Source: Niallia circulans
GTDB lineage: Bacteria > Bacillota > Bacilli > Bacillales > Cytobacillaceae
Direction of reading: 5' to 3'
NCBI RefSeq assembly: GCF_007273535.1
Contig: NZ_RIBP01000001.1
Coordinates: 806,001-870,000 of the forward strand
Length of the DNA stretch: 64,000 bases
Positions 16,347 to 24,368 of this stretch are shown one piece after another; positions within the stretch are counted from its first letter, which is position 1; every line of letters begins with the position of its first letter. The position numbers and the translations under genes are program-made. The notes under the pieces were generated by a model, which did no database searches, was not told where the DNA came from, and saw only the letters and a program-made list of their open reading frames with translations.

Positions 16347-16503
16347 GATGATTATCACAACTAAGTACTGTTCTATTATTTGCTGCAGGGAAAATGCTTA
16401 TCACCAACAAACCAAGCTAATGATAAAACGGAAACTGTAATTAATATTGCTGGTAATATAACTTGTGCACCTTTTTTCAATTTATATGTACTGCTTCATT
16501 CAC

Positions 16504-16650
16504 TTATTGTGTTTTAGTTGGCCTGGGCTTACTATATCCTGCGGCAAGAAACAAAAAGAATAATGACAATAAGATTCCAGTAGCTCCTTTTTCAAAGAAA
16601 GCAAAAAATGGCGGACTGACAGCTGCAAGCATAAAGAATAGTTTCATCAT
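16504..16650 (-). CDS. Very small hydrophobic protein (48 residues), tentative
   Basis: ATGATG start 4 bp after the stop of the 37-residue ORF upstream. The product has two hydrophobic stretches (FFMLAAVSPPFFAFF and ILLSLFFLFLAAGY) and a basic tail (SKPRPTKTQ). The ribosome binding site is weak (AGGA 12 nt upstream), so translation may be coupled to the preceding micro-ORF. No family recognised. It could be chance. Confidence 0.4.
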   Translation of the reverse strand: MMKLFFMLAAVSPPFFAFFEKGATGILLSLFFLFLAAGYSKPRPTKTQ

Positions 16651-16654
16651 ATTG

Positions 16655-16768
16655 TTAAGACGTCCTACTTTTATTAGATTTTTCCTCTAACCATTTTGCT
16701 CTTGATAATTGTCCCCATAATCCAAGTCCGCCTAAAATAATAACAATTCCAAGTGTAATCCAGATCAT
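16655..16768 (-). CDS. Single-pass membrane micro-protein (37 residues)
   Basis: An ideal AAGGAGGAGTACAG precedes the ATG at 16768. The product starts MIWITLGIVIILGGLGLWGQ, one membrane helix, and ends in a charged tail (RAKWLEEKSNKSRTS). Good ribosome binding site plus a helix-then-charged-tail layout make it a likely real micro-protein. Two further short hydrophobic ORFs follow on the same strand. Function unknown. Confidence 0.6.
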   Translation of the reverse strand: MIWITLGIVIILGGLGLWGQLSRAKWLEEKSNKSRTS

Positions 16769-17015
16769 CTGTACTCCTCCTTGTAGGTATTTTTCCATTT
16801 TCTTACTACCTTTTTTTACGTGCGACTGTTAAAAAAGATTCATACCCTTATACATAATAAAGATAAATAACAATTTCGGATTATTTTTCGAAAAACAATC
16901 TAATTTTAATATTTGTTTAATCTCATATTGAGATATATAATAAAGATAAGAACAGAGGGAAAACGTTTTCAACTCAACCAATTCGTTACTTCTCACACTT
17001 AAGGGAGGATTTAAA

Positions 17016-17162
17016 ATGAGCCGAGTAGAAAGAAATTCCAAAGTAAAGAAATTAATGGAGCAAACAAAATTCAATGAGAATGAAATCTCAAAAATGACAG
17101 ATTCACAGATTGAATATTATCACTGGCTCTATTTTGTTGACTCAGAATATGACTATATGTAA
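17016..17162 (+). CDS. BH0509-family-like micro-protein (48 residues)
   Basis: Strong AAGGGAGGATTTAAA before the ATG at 17016. The soluble product has an MSRVERN start, NEISKMTDSQIEYYHWLY in the middle and an acidic end. The pattern 'M-(T/S)-D-x-(E/Q)-I-E-Y' is what I remember from short BH0509-family proteins of Bacillaceae. It is followed at once by a strong terminator. Function unknown. Confidence 0.65.
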   Translation: MSRVERNSKVKKLMEQTKFNENEISKMTDSQIEYYHWLYFVDSEYDYM

Positions 17163-17183
17163 ATAAAATATATGCAAAATAAA

Positions 17184-17222
17184 AACCGGGACAATCCTCA
17201 TAAACAGATTGTCCCGGTTTTG
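17184..17222 (+). terminator. Strong terminator
   Basis: AACCGGGACAATC / GATTGTCCCGGTT perfect 13-bp stem with a T run. Confidence 0.9.
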
Positions 17223-17381
17223 CTTTGCCAAAATCCCCTTGTAATCCACCAAAATGGAAAACCCGATTAGACATACTTCTTAAATTATTCAATGCTCCGT
17301 ATTCTTTTACAATTCTATAAACGCTGAAACCTTTTAACCTCTCCTGCGTATTATCTTTAAACAATACCAAGGAGACAAAAA

Positions 17382-17744
17382 ATGAGAAAAATAGCCGTTT
17401 TTTCATTAATAATTTTCATATTCCTTTTAATTAGCTGTAACAACACGGAAAAGTCCATAATCACCGGCGCAGATTATGGTGGGACAATTCTTGAGGTTGA
17501 CGATGATAGCATCGTTATAGGCACACATCCAGACGATATGTCTCTAGCGGCCTCCTATGAAGGACCATTTGAAGTTGTTATTGATGATAATACAGAGTTT
17601 ACAGGTGATATTTCAAATTTGGAACAACTTAAGGAGCAATTTAGCGAGGATAAAAAATTGTTTGCTAGTATTTGGGCTAAAGAAAAAGTTAAATATAATG
17701 ACTTCAATAATCAGGTATTATCCAAGATAAATATTGAGAAGTAA
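17382..17744 (+). CDS. Small lipoprotein, unknown function
   Basis: 120 residues. A lipoprotein signal peptide ends at the lipobox L-I-S-C19. The mature part is about 100 residues, acidic and strand-rich (GGTILEVDDDSIVIGTH, FEVVIDDNTEF), and looks like a small beta-barrel of the OB or YobA/DUF3221 type; I am not certain of the family. CAAGGAGACAAAAA precedes the ATG. It would be anchored to the outer face of the membrane. It stands alone. Confidence 0.7.
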   Translation: MRKIAVFSLIIFIFLLISCNNTEKSIITGADYGGTILEVDDDSIVIGTHPDDMSLAASYEGPFEVVIDDNTEFTGDISNLEQLKEQFSEDKKLFASIWAKEKVKYNDFNNQVLSKINIEK

Positions 17745-17837
17745 TTGTTAGATAACAGAATTAAAGTAAGCCAGTGAACGGAACCTATCACTGGCATTGG
17801 GACTAAAATTATATTGTTAAAATAAATATAGTGTCAC

Positions 17838-18593
17838 CTACTTTCTACTGCAAACAACAATATAGTTTAAGCTTTTTCCTGACTGATTAAAAAACTTGAA
17901 CATGCTTTTAAACGTTTGTCTGTTTTCCTTTTTCAGACCATTTTTAATAATTGTTAGCATGCCAAGTAATCCTTCATCTCGAATCATTCCTTTTGGGTTC
18001 ATCAACGACATGGCTCCTGAGTTTGTTTTTACTTCTGTAAAGCCTATTGTCTTAAATGTATGCTTCCATTCATCCTGCGGAAGTGGTGAGACATTAACGT
18101 GAATGATGTCTCTTAATGTATTCACTAGTGTTTGCGGTGTCCCTTTTGTTAGCATTATGTCATGTGTTAATAACACGCCGCCTGGTTTTAACACACGATA
18201 ATATTCGGATATTGCTTTCTTTTTTGCGGATTCATTAAACATTGTTAGCATTGCTTCATTAAATACAACGTCAAATGTATTATCTGCATACTGTAGATTC
18301 ATAGCATTCCCCTGCTGAACAGTGATATAGTTTTGAAGCTGCGCTTTTTCGATATTCTTTTTGCCTTTTGCTAATGCATTTGTGTCCATATCGATAGCTG
18401 TTATGTTACATTTGTATGTTTTTGCAAGTTCAATCGAGGTTGTACACATATTGCAAGCAACTTCTAGTACTTTTGAATTGTTCGTTAAGTTAGCTTGATT
18501 TATTAACCAATTGGTTGCTGCAATTCCGCCTGGTCTTAATCGCTTTTTACCTAATCTTGCTAAAAAGGTATGTCCAACTTCCTTTTTCCCCAT
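17838..18593 (-). CDS. Class I SAM-dependent methyltransferase
   Basis: 251 residues, Rossmann-like methyltransferase. The cofactor loop (motif I) reads VLEVACNMCTTSIELA, so the usual GxG is replaced by N-M-C. Motif II (ITAIDMD) and the acidic GNAMNLQYADNTFDVVFNEAML block are typical, as is YRVLKPGGVLL. It is the third gene of an operon with two cupin genes (16 bp and 1 bp gaps), divergent from a Crp/Fnr regulator. The methyl acceptor is unknown; small molecules are usual for this subgroup. The ATG has GAGAGGTGC upstream. Confidence 0.82.
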   Translation of the reverse strand: MGKKEVGHTFLARLGKKRLRPGGIAATNWLINQANLTNNSKVLEVACNMCTTSIELAKTYKCNITAIDMDTNALAKGKKNIEKAQLQNYITVQQGNAMNLQYADNTFDVVFNEAMLTMFNESAKKKAISEYYRVLKPGGVLLTHDIMLTKGTPQTLVNTLRDIIHVNVSPLPQDEWKHTFKTIGFTEVKTNSGAMSLMNPKGMIRDEGLLGMLTIIKNGLKKENRQTFKSMFKFFNQSGKSLNYIVVCSRK

Positions 18594-18608
18594 TTTGCTG
18601 CACCTCTC

Positions 18609-18959
18609 TTATTGCTTGTCTGGTTTCACAACAATTAACAGCATTTGAAACGATTGGATTGCATGTAATGCATGTGGTATATTTGCTGGTAAAATTATGG
18701 TTTCGCCATCATGAACAAGATATTTTTCCTCACCAATTATAATCTCTGCAATGCCAGATAGTATTTGCACCATAGCATCTCCTGGTGATGTATGCATTTT
18801 TATTGCTTCCCCTTCACCTAAGGAAAATAAGGTCATTCCGATAGAAGGTCTTTGTACTAATGTCATACTCGAAACCTGATTCGCTTCAACTGCAACCATA
18901 TCCCCCAATTTAATTACTTGTGAATGTGGTATTTTTTTTATTAAGCTATCTGCTCCCAT
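18609..18959 (-). CDS. Cupin-domain protein
   Basis: 116 residues, a single cupin beta-barrel. Motif 1 is GEAIKMHTSPGDAMVQILSG, with H and D candidate ligands. Motif 2 is GETIILPANIPHALHAI, whose H is a likely metal ligand. I chose the ATG at 18959 with AAGGAGATTTAAC before it; a longer frame reaches 19025 without a ribosome binding site and overlaps the upstream gene. It lies between another cupin gene and the methyltransferase gene. This class often binds a metal or small effector; the role here is unknown. Confidence 0.82.
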   Translation of the reverse strand: MGADSLIKKIPHSQVIKLGDMVAVEANQVSSMTLVQRPSIGMTLFSLGEGEAIKMHTSPGDAMVQILSGIAEIIIGEEKYLVHDGETIILPANIPHALHAIQSFQMLLIVVKPDKQ

Positions 18960-18960
18960 G

Positions 18961-19290
18961 TTAAATCTCCTTATTGTTATAATTGATTTGGACGAACTTA
19001 CATCTTTCAAGTGCCTCAATTGCATGCTGCGTGTTTTTATCTATGACGAATGAATCTCCTATATGTAAAGCATAGGAAGTTTGGTTAATAGTTATATTTA
19101 AGCTCCCATCTAATACAAACACCATTTTCCTATTTGGTGAGGATTCACTGCTGATGCTTTCTTCTGAATCCATTGCATACATCACAATATTGGTATTATT
19201 TTCACTTATTAATACAGTGCTCTTTATTTGGTTATGACGATAAGCTATGGCAGCACTTAACGAAAATACCTGTTCTATCGGAAAATTCAT
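18961..19290 (-). CDS. Cupin-domain protein, first gene of operon
   Basis: 109 residues with a cupin fold: KMVFVLDGSLNITINQTSYALHIGDSFVIDKNTQHAIEAL covers both cupin motifs, but motif 1 lacks the usual histidine pair, so metal binding may be reduced. It is 1 bp from the next cupin gene. A Fur-like box (19363-19377) lies 73 bp upstream, shared with the divergent Crp/Fnr gene. Function unknown. Confidence 0.75.
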   Translation of the reverse strand: MNFPIEQVFSLSAAIAYRHNQIKSTVLISENNTNIVMYAMDSEESISSESSPNRKMVFVLDGSLNITINQTSYALHIGDSFVIDKNTQHAIEALERCKFVQINYNNKEI

Positions 19291-19362
19291 TTTTTCCCCC
19301 TTCTATTACAAAGAATGTATTGAATATTTCAGGTAATTAGCTATAATGATATCAATCAATAA

Positions 19363-19377
19363 TGATAATCTTTATCA
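19363..19377. promoter_or_regulatory. Fur-family (7-1-7) box
   Basis: TGATAATCTTTATCA differs from the Bacillus Fur consensus TGATAATNATTATCA at one position. It lies in the divergent promoter region of the cupin operon and the Crp/Fnr gene. Fur, Zur and PerR boxes are similar, so the metal is not certain. Confidence 0.6.
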
Positions 19378-19442
19378 ATTAATTGGAGTATAACAGACGG
19401 AATAGTAAATTTCGGTTGCCTAGGCAACAAGAGGTGAGACTT

Positions 19443-20102
19443 TTGCAAAATTCATTTAAAATCTTACAAAACATCGATTTATTTAACGGTTTTTCTGAGG
19501 AAGAAATCGGAGAATCTATCCATTGCTTAAAGGGATATACAAAAAAATATCAAAAAAGGGAGATAATTTTTAGTAAAGAAGCCCCTCTTCCGACCTTTGG
19601 AATCGTTCTGACAGGGACTATCTTCTTAAGCAGTGAGGATATTACTGGATCAACGTTTATTTTCACTGAATTAAGCGCAGGGGAAATTGTTGGGGAGACA
19701 GCTCTTCAATTCACTCAAACTGGAGTGGAGTATGATGTAACTGCGGCAACTGACTGCGAAATTCTCTTTTTTCATAAAGAAAATATCGTTCAGCCTAATA
19801 AAGTCATTTGTGCGTTACGAGCAAGAATAATCGAAAACCTCTTTACACTGCTATTACAAAAAAACCAAGAGTTATATCATAAATTAGACATTGTTTCCCA
19901 TAAAAATCTCCGCAACAAAATTCTGCATTATTTACATTTGCAGTCACAAAAATGTGATACCCAGCACTTTACGATTCCTTTTTCTCGAGAGGAGCTAGCC
20001 AATTATTTAATCGTGGACAGAAGTGCATTATCAAGAGAACTCAGTCGCATGCAGGATGATGGGTTGATTACATTTTCTCGAAATACATTTCAGCTTTTGT
20101 GA
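19443..20102 (+). CDS. Crp/Fnr-family transcriptional regulator
   Basis: 219 residues from the TTG at 19443, chosen because AAGAGGTGAG stands 4-5 nt before it; the frame is open from 19383 but without a good site. An N-terminal cyclic-nucleotide-binding fold (FEGFSEEEI-like start, GEIVGETALQFT) is followed by a long dimer helix and a C-terminal HTH (FSREELANYLIVDRSALSRELSRMQDDGLI). There is no cysteine cluster typical of iron-sulfur FNR. Divergent from the cupin-methyltransferase operon, which it probably regulates. Effector unknown. Confidence 0.85.
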   Translation: MQNSFKILQNIDLFNGFSEEEIGESIHCLKGYTKKYQKREIIFSKEAPLPTFGIVLTGTIFLSSEDITGSTFIFTELSAGEIVGETALQFTQTGVEYDVTAATDCEILFFHKENIVQPNKVICALRARIIENLFTLLLQKNQELYHKLDIVSHKNLRNKILHYLHLQSQKCDTQHFTIPFSREELANYLIVDRSALSRELSRMQDDGLITFSRNTFQLL

Positions 20103-20125
20103 GTAATGATAGAGTGATACATAAA

Positions 20126-20156
20126 AACGGATGAAATGAGCCCATCCGTTTTTTTC
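20126..20156 (+). terminator. Terminator of the Crp/Fnr gene
   Basis: AACGGATG / CATCCGTT stem followed by T7. Confidence 0.85.
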
Positions 20157-20198
20157 AATATTATTGTAGTTTTTTGTAATCCCTATTTTGACGTTCCA

Positions 20199-20456
20199 TT
20201 ACATCATTATAATACCTTCCACACCAACATAAAAAACAAAAAGCGAACTGCCTAAATAAAGGATTCCCCACCCGAGCTTCTTCGTTCTTTTATATTCCTG
20301 CACCCCAATAATAATTAACCATGCACTTAAAAGGAGAAATACAAACGGTTGTAAGCTGAAGTTTTCTGTAACAGAACTATAAATACTACCAAATAAAACC
20401 AGTGTTCCGATAATGAATTGAACTATTACTAAACCAGTAAGTTTTCTTCTTTTCAC
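20199..20456 (-). CDS. Small membrane protein (DUF3953-like)
   Basis: 85 residues, three hydrophobic segments separated by EYKRTKK. I chose the GTG at 20456 because AGGAGGTAGAAAA stands before it; a longer frame to 20564 lacks such a site. Size and layout recall the DUF3953 membrane proteins of bacilli. Function unknown. It may form a group with the membrane protein and XRE regulator that follow. Confidence 0.6.
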   Translation of the reverse strand: MKRRKLTGLVIVQFIIGTLVLFGSIYSSVTENFSLQPFVFLLLSAWLIIIGVQEYKRTKKLGWGILYLGSSLFVFYVGVEGIIMM

Positions 20457-20606
20457 TTTTCTACCTCCTGTAAACAGGTAACCTCTTAACTTATTACGGA
20501 TAAGTGCTAGAAATGTTTCAACATACAAGCTTGCAGATAAGAAGAGCGTAACAAAAAAGAGCATAGACTTTTCATCCCTGCCCCTAAAACATTAAGTAAA
20601 ACTTAT

Positions 20607-21032
20607 TTATTCTTCCGTAATATCCTCGTTTCGTTTTAATCGCAAATAATATAAATATATAATCGGAGTAATACCACAAATAAATATAATTCCACCGATC
20701 ATTAACCCCATGTTTATTCCATCTGTAAAGGACACCACCAGGACAAAAATTGCCGTAATTAAGGAGAGCACAGCAATGGAAATCCATAAGCTCTTTTTTG
20801 GGTTTTTCTTAGTGCTCTCATGGTCTGCACTAATGCTCATTGATAAATAGGCTGAGACAATTGTTGAAATCATAAACACAAACCATAAGGGATTATCCAT
20901 CATTTCGTCAAACCCTTTAGTTACTAGGTCATACCCTAAAATGGCAAGTATACCAGCGGTTTGAATGATGTAGGCAATGCGGATGTTTTTGAGATTTTGA
21001 ATTTTTAAGCGTTCGTCTTTAATCATTTTCAT
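20607..21032 (-). CDS. Four-helix membrane protein paired with an XRE regulator
   Basis: 141 residues, four hydrophobic segments with a charged loop (SADHESTKKNPKKS) in the middle and a charged C-terminus. Its ATG overlaps the stop of the XRE-type regulator gene by 4 bp (ATGA), so the two are translationally coupled. Such HTH plus membrane-protein pairs are common in bacilli (DUF2178/DUF3796-like), where the membrane partner may antagonise the regulator. Function unknown. Confidence 0.7.
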   Translation of the reverse strand: MKMIKDERLKIQNLKNIRIAYIIQTAGILAILGYDLVTKGFDEMMDNPLWFVFMISTIVSAYLSMSISADHESTKKNPKKSLWISIAVLSLITAIFVLVVSFTDGINMGLMIGGIIFICGITPIIYLYYLRLKRNEDITEE

Positions 21033-21238
21033 TCAACATTTTCCTCCTTTTCTGGCCAAAATACATCGTCTAGCGTTTTATTAACTGCACGACAAATATC
21101 TATACATAACTTTAAGGATGGATTATATTTTCCCTTCTCAATTAAACTAATTGTTTGACGGGTAACGTTGATCTTTTCTGCCAGCTGCTGCTGTGTTAAA
21201 TTAACTTGAAGACGAGAAATTTTCACTTTATTTTCCAA
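21029..21238 (-). CDS. XRE-family HTH regulator (YozG-like, small)
   Basis: 69 residues, almost entirely one HTH_3 domain: KISRLQVNLTQQQLAEKINV, TRQTISLIEKGKYNPSL, then the conserved tail LDDVFWPEKEE. I chose the TTG at 21238 with AAGGAGGG before it; upstream codons to 21283 are open but unlikely. It overlaps the membrane protein gene downstream by 4 bp. It likely autoregulates this two-gene unit. Confidence 0.85.
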   Translation of the reverse strand: MENKVKISRLQVNLTQQQLAEKINVTRQTISLIEKGKYNPSLKLCIDICRAVNKTLDDVFWPEKEENVE

Positions 21239-21313
21239 ATAAGTAAATCCCTCCTTACTAATATAGTAACATATATATAACATTATTCCATATATATATT
21301 ACATTTCGCACAA

Positions 21314-21349
21314 AAAATGGATTGTCTAATAATCAGACAATCCATTTTA
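21314..21349. terminator. Bidirectional terminator
   Basis: AAAATGGATTGTCT / AGACAATCCATTTT perfect 14-bp stem. Confidence 0.85.
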
Positions 21350-21353
21350 TTAA

Positions 21354-21842
21354 TTAATTTTTCAATTCAACTGTTTCATTAACATCAGTCGAATCAGAGC
21401 TTTGTCCTGTCATGCGTTTATAGAAAAACGCCATTTTCTTTGTTAAATTACCAGTTTCCCAATATTCGGCTGCTTCTGCTTTTACCTTGATTAAAACAAC
21501 ACTTGGATCATCATAGGATGTTTGCATAATTTTCTCATATGCTTTGCTCCAAAGCTCCTTCTTCTTGTTTAAATCCTCAACGATTTCTGCTCTTCCTCGG
21601 ACAGATACATAGGATTTACCTGCATAAGCGACATTCACGTCTTGATCATGTAAAATTTCGTCATATTTATCTGTCTCTTTTTTAGTGAAAAACCATAGGT
21701 CACCATCAAACTCGACTTCCTGTGTTTTCATTGGGCGAGACACAAGCCCTTCTTCTGTTACGGTCGTTAGCATGGCCGTGTCTATATCCTTGATTAACTC
21801 TCTTAATGTTTCAAGCTCTTCTTGTTTTATCATGTTAGACAT
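21354..21842 (-). CDS. Pyridoxamine 5'-phosphate oxidase-like protein (general stress protein 26 family)
   Basis: 162 residues, split-barrel flavin-binding fold. TAMLTTVTEEGLVSRPMKTQEVEFDGDLWFFT is the characteristic N-terminal beta-hairpin run, followed by VNVAYAGKSYVSVRGRAEIV. It is similar in layout to the B. subtilis YdaG-type general stress protein, which probably binds FMN. The start at 21842 has TGAGGTGAT upstream; earlier in-frame GTG and ATG codons sit inside that site. Monocistronic with a strong terminator. A physiological substrate is not established for the family. Confidence 0.83.
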   Translation of the reverse strand: MSNMIKQEELETLRELIKDIDTAMLTTVTEEGLVSRPMKTQEVEFDGDLWFFTKKETDKYDEILHDQDVNVAYAGKSYVSVRGRAEIVEDLNKKKELWSKAYEKIMQTSYDDPSVVLIKVKAEAAEYWETGNLTKKMAFFYKRMTGQSSDSTDVNETVELKN

Positions 21843-22063
21843 TTCCATCACCTCATTATTTGTTATAGAGGTATATTACCCTTTCTACTAGCTTTTAATC
21901 ATTTTTAAGATATATGAATTGAATGGTTCCATTTCCTTCAGATTATTTAGTAGCATCAATTTTAATCTATTTGTCGCCATAGTTTTTTCTTTTCAAATAG
22001 AATCTTTCTTATTTATAAAGAACTAATGCCTTAATTATTTCATAAAAGTAATCTTTCCAAGTT

Positions 22064-22966
22064 TTACTTTTCATCTATCATCGCTCCCTCCACATTGCAT
22101 GCAGCCGCAGCTTTTTTAAAGGTATTATTTACAAGATAGATACCCATTAAAATAAATGCGCCTCCGCCTATTAACGCATAAGAAATAGGTTCATCCAGCA
22201 ACACATTTCCACTTAAAACGCCAAAAAATGGAGCTAAAAATAAATAAGAGCTGGTTTTACCTGGCTCCCCTTTTTGTAAAAGGAAATACCAAACTGCAAA
22301 TTGAACGATTGACGACATGATACTAAGCCATAATAGGACGACGATTGAAAATTTGTTAAACAGAAAGAACGGGTTTTCCAGGACTATACTTAAAAAAACG
22401 AGGATTATTCCACCAAATAGCATTTGATAAGCTGACAGTGTCCAAGTGTCAAACCCCTTTCCCCACCGATTGACTAATAATGTAGAAATTGCCCAGAAAA
22501 CTGCTGAAAGCGCTCCAAACACTAACCCTACATTCCATTCATTAATGCCTCCTAACGTAATTCCTACACCAATAAACCCTAAGACAACGCCACTCCATTG
22601 ATACCATTTATAGCGAATACCCAAAAATATCGTTCCGAAAATAATCACTAATAACGGATTCATAAATGTTAAAATGGAAGACTCACTTGCAGTAATAGTT
22701 CTTAAGCTAATAAAAATACAACCCATAACTCCTGCTGTTTGGAGAGAGCCTAAAATAATTACTTTTCTCCAATCTCTTAAACCTCTTGGATGTGGTCTTT
22801 TAAACTTTTTAACAATAACAGCCATAATAATGCCTGCTAAAACAAATCGTAACCCAGCCAGCAATAAAGGCGAGGCATAGGTTAAGCCTAATTTTCCGAT
22901 GGCAAAGGATGATCCCATCAGTGCCGTCGTCAAAATAATTAAGATAAAAAAAATGTATTTATTCAT
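22064..22966 (-). CDS. EamA/DMT-family transporter
   Basis: 300 residues, 10 hydrophobic segments in two homologous halves, as in EamA (DMT) exporters of amino acids or metabolites. The AGLRFVLAGIIMAVIVKK and SFAIGKLGL signatures are in the first half; LFLAPFFGVLSGNVLLDEP, with the conserved P-F-F/G-x-L-x-E-P pattern, is in the second. GGAGGATAATCAAC precedes the ATG. The divergent ArsR-type regulator (23104-23793) is the likely controller. Substrate unknown. Confidence 0.85.
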   Translation of the reverse strand: MNKYIFFILIILTTALMGSSFAIGKLGLTYASPLLLAGLRFVLAGIIMAVIVKKFKRPHPRGLRDWRKVIILGSLQTAGVMGCIFISLRTITASESSILTFMNPLLVIIFGTIFLGIRYKWYQWSGVVLGFIGVGITLGGINEWNVGLVFGALSAVFWAISTLLVNRWGKGFDTWTLSAYQMLFGGIILVFLSIVLENPFFLFNKFSIVVLLWLSIMSSIVQFAVWYFLLQKGEPGKTSSYLFLAPFFGVLSGNVLLDEPISYALIGGGAFILMGIYLVNNTFKKAAAACNVEGAMIDEK

Positions 22967-23103
22967 GTTGATTATCCTCCAAAGCTATTTTTGTTCTTTA
23001 AAATTAACCACTTTTCCTCCCTTGTTAATATGTTCCTTTAGCATTATTATAAGAGCTATATAATACGATACTTATCGAAGTATGGATTACAGAGGTGTTC
23101 AAA

Positions 23104-23793
23104 ATGAGTATAAGCCCGAATATTACCGCCTTAACCGCTCTTCTTACAGAGGAATCACGAGCAACAATCCTGGCAGCTTTGATGGATGGCAAATTTCATA
23201 CTGCAAGTGAATTAGCCTATATGGCGACCATCACACCACAAACAGCCAGTTTTCATCTTGCCAAACTGGTTGAAAAGCAGCTTGTGATAAGTGAAAAAAA
23301 TGGGCGCTTCCGCTATTTTCGCTTAGCAAACGAGGAAGTTGCCAATACACTTGAAATCTTTATGTCCATCTCACCCCCACCAGAGGTTCGATCATTAAAG
23401 CAATCCAGTCAGTTAAAACGATTAGAAAATGCACGAACCTGTTATGACCATTTAGCAGGGAAAATAAGTGTGCAGCTAACAAACATAATGGAGGAATCTG
23501 GATATCTAGAGAAAAGCGACAAACAATTTAACATTACTGAAAAAGGAGAGCAGTTCTTTATAGAAATGGGAGTCGATGTTGTTGCATTATCCAAAAAACG
23601 CCGTTCCTTTTCACATGCATGCCTTGACTGGAGTGAACGCACACATCATTTAGGTGGTGCATTAGGAAACGGTCTATTTGAACGGTACCTCGAATTAGGC
23701 TGGATTGAATCAAAAGCAAATTCGCGTGAAATTACTATCACTGCATTTGGTAAAGCTGGCTTTAAGGAGTTTTTTGGACTGGAGAATTTGTAA
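23104..23793 (+). CDS. ArsR-type winged-helix regulator with a C-terminal extension
   Basis: 229 residues. An N-terminal ArsR/HTH_20 domain (TEESRATILAALMDGKFHTASELA, TPQTASFHLAKLVEKQLV) is joined to a roughly 130-residue helical domain (LKRLENARTCYDHLAGKISV onward) that includes HxCxD (SFSHACLDWSERTHHLGGALG). This architecture is shared by Bacillus regulators beside EamA or MFS genes. I chose the ATG at 23104 because the in-frame GTG at 23095 is itself part of the GAGGTG ribosome binding site. It is divergent from the EamA gene. The H/C residues may bind a metal or effector. Confidence 0.8.
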   Translation: MSISPNITALTALLTEESRATILAALMDGKFHTASELAYMATITPQTASFHLAKLVEKQLVISEKNGRFRYFRLANEEVANTLEIFMSISPPPEVRSLKQSSQLKRLENARTCYDHLAGKISVQLTNIMEESGYLEKSDKQFNITEKGEQFFIEMGVDVVALSKKRRSFSHACLDWSERTHHLGGALGNGLFERYLELGWIESKANSREITITAFGKAGFKEFFGLENL

Positions 23794-23814
23794 GTTGTAA
23801 TCTTGTAGAGAATA

Positions 23815-23853
23815 AAAAAGAGCATTATTCCAGCTTGGAATCAATGCTCTTTT
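23815..23853. terminator. Bidirectional terminator
   Basis: AAAAGAGCATT / AATGCTCTTTT stem between convergent genes, with a second inner pairing (ATTCCA / TGGAAT). Confidence 0.85.
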
Positions 23854-23883
23854 AGAATTATGACTATCTTGCTTTCCATTTAT

Positions 23884-24201
23884 TTAAATAAACGGATTTT
23901 CATGTGCCTCCACTTTTTGGTGTATGACAATTGGATCAGAGATTAAGCCATACTTTTCATCCTCTGGATGGGTAACAGCTATAGTTGGTGTACTTCCTGC
24001 GAACAGATGAATGGCATCCCATGTTGACCATATTGTACATAAAAAGAAATGAGCATATTTATCTTGCTCAACAATTTTAACGTGCGCAGCTAAATTACCT
24101 GCAAGTGACTTTGATTCTTCCACACCTGTTTTGTTTAAATAGTCAGCAAAGGCTTCCTTTTTTTCAAGTGGTACAATACCATGCCATGTACGTGATATCA
24201 C
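23884..24201 (-). CDS. Antibiotic-biosynthesis-monooxygenase-like (ABM) small protein
   Basis: 105 residues with a dimeric ferredoxin-like alpha-beta barrel pattern: an opening ISRTWHGIVP strand, the helix EKKEAFADYLNKTGVEES, and the strand HFFLCTIWSTWDAIHLFAG. The GTG at 24201 has AAGGGGGAATTTAT upstream. This family covers small cofactor-free oxygenases, haem-degrading enzymes and stress proteins. No haem-ligand pattern is obvious. Monocistronic. Function not assignable. Confidence 0.7.
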   Translation of the reverse strand: MISRTWHGIVPLEKKEAFADYLNKTGVEESKSLAGNLAAHVKIVEQDKYAHFFLCTIWSTWDAIHLFAGSTPTIAVTHPEDEKYGLISDPIVIHQKVEAHENPFI

Positions 24202-24315
24202 ATAAATTCCCCCTTTAACCTTATCGCATATTTATAATTTTCTAATAATTAATATTCAACTAATGGTAAAGGATATAAAAGTACTTTTCAAGGAATAACT
24301 GTCCTTCGTTTCTAT

Positions 24316-24350
24316 ATAAAAAAGCTTTCTTTATGACAGAAAGCCCTTTA
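24316..24350 (-). terminator. Terminator of the DUF2812 gene
   Basis: GCTTTCT / AGAAAGC stem with T6 on the minus strand. Confidence 0.75.
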
Positions 24351-24368
24351 CATCAAATGTTTTTAAGC

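Noticed and set aside
16376..16480. 34-residue TTG-started hydrophobic ORF as a gene
   Set aside because: No ribosome binding site and a rare start; mentioned only in the finding on micro-ORFs.
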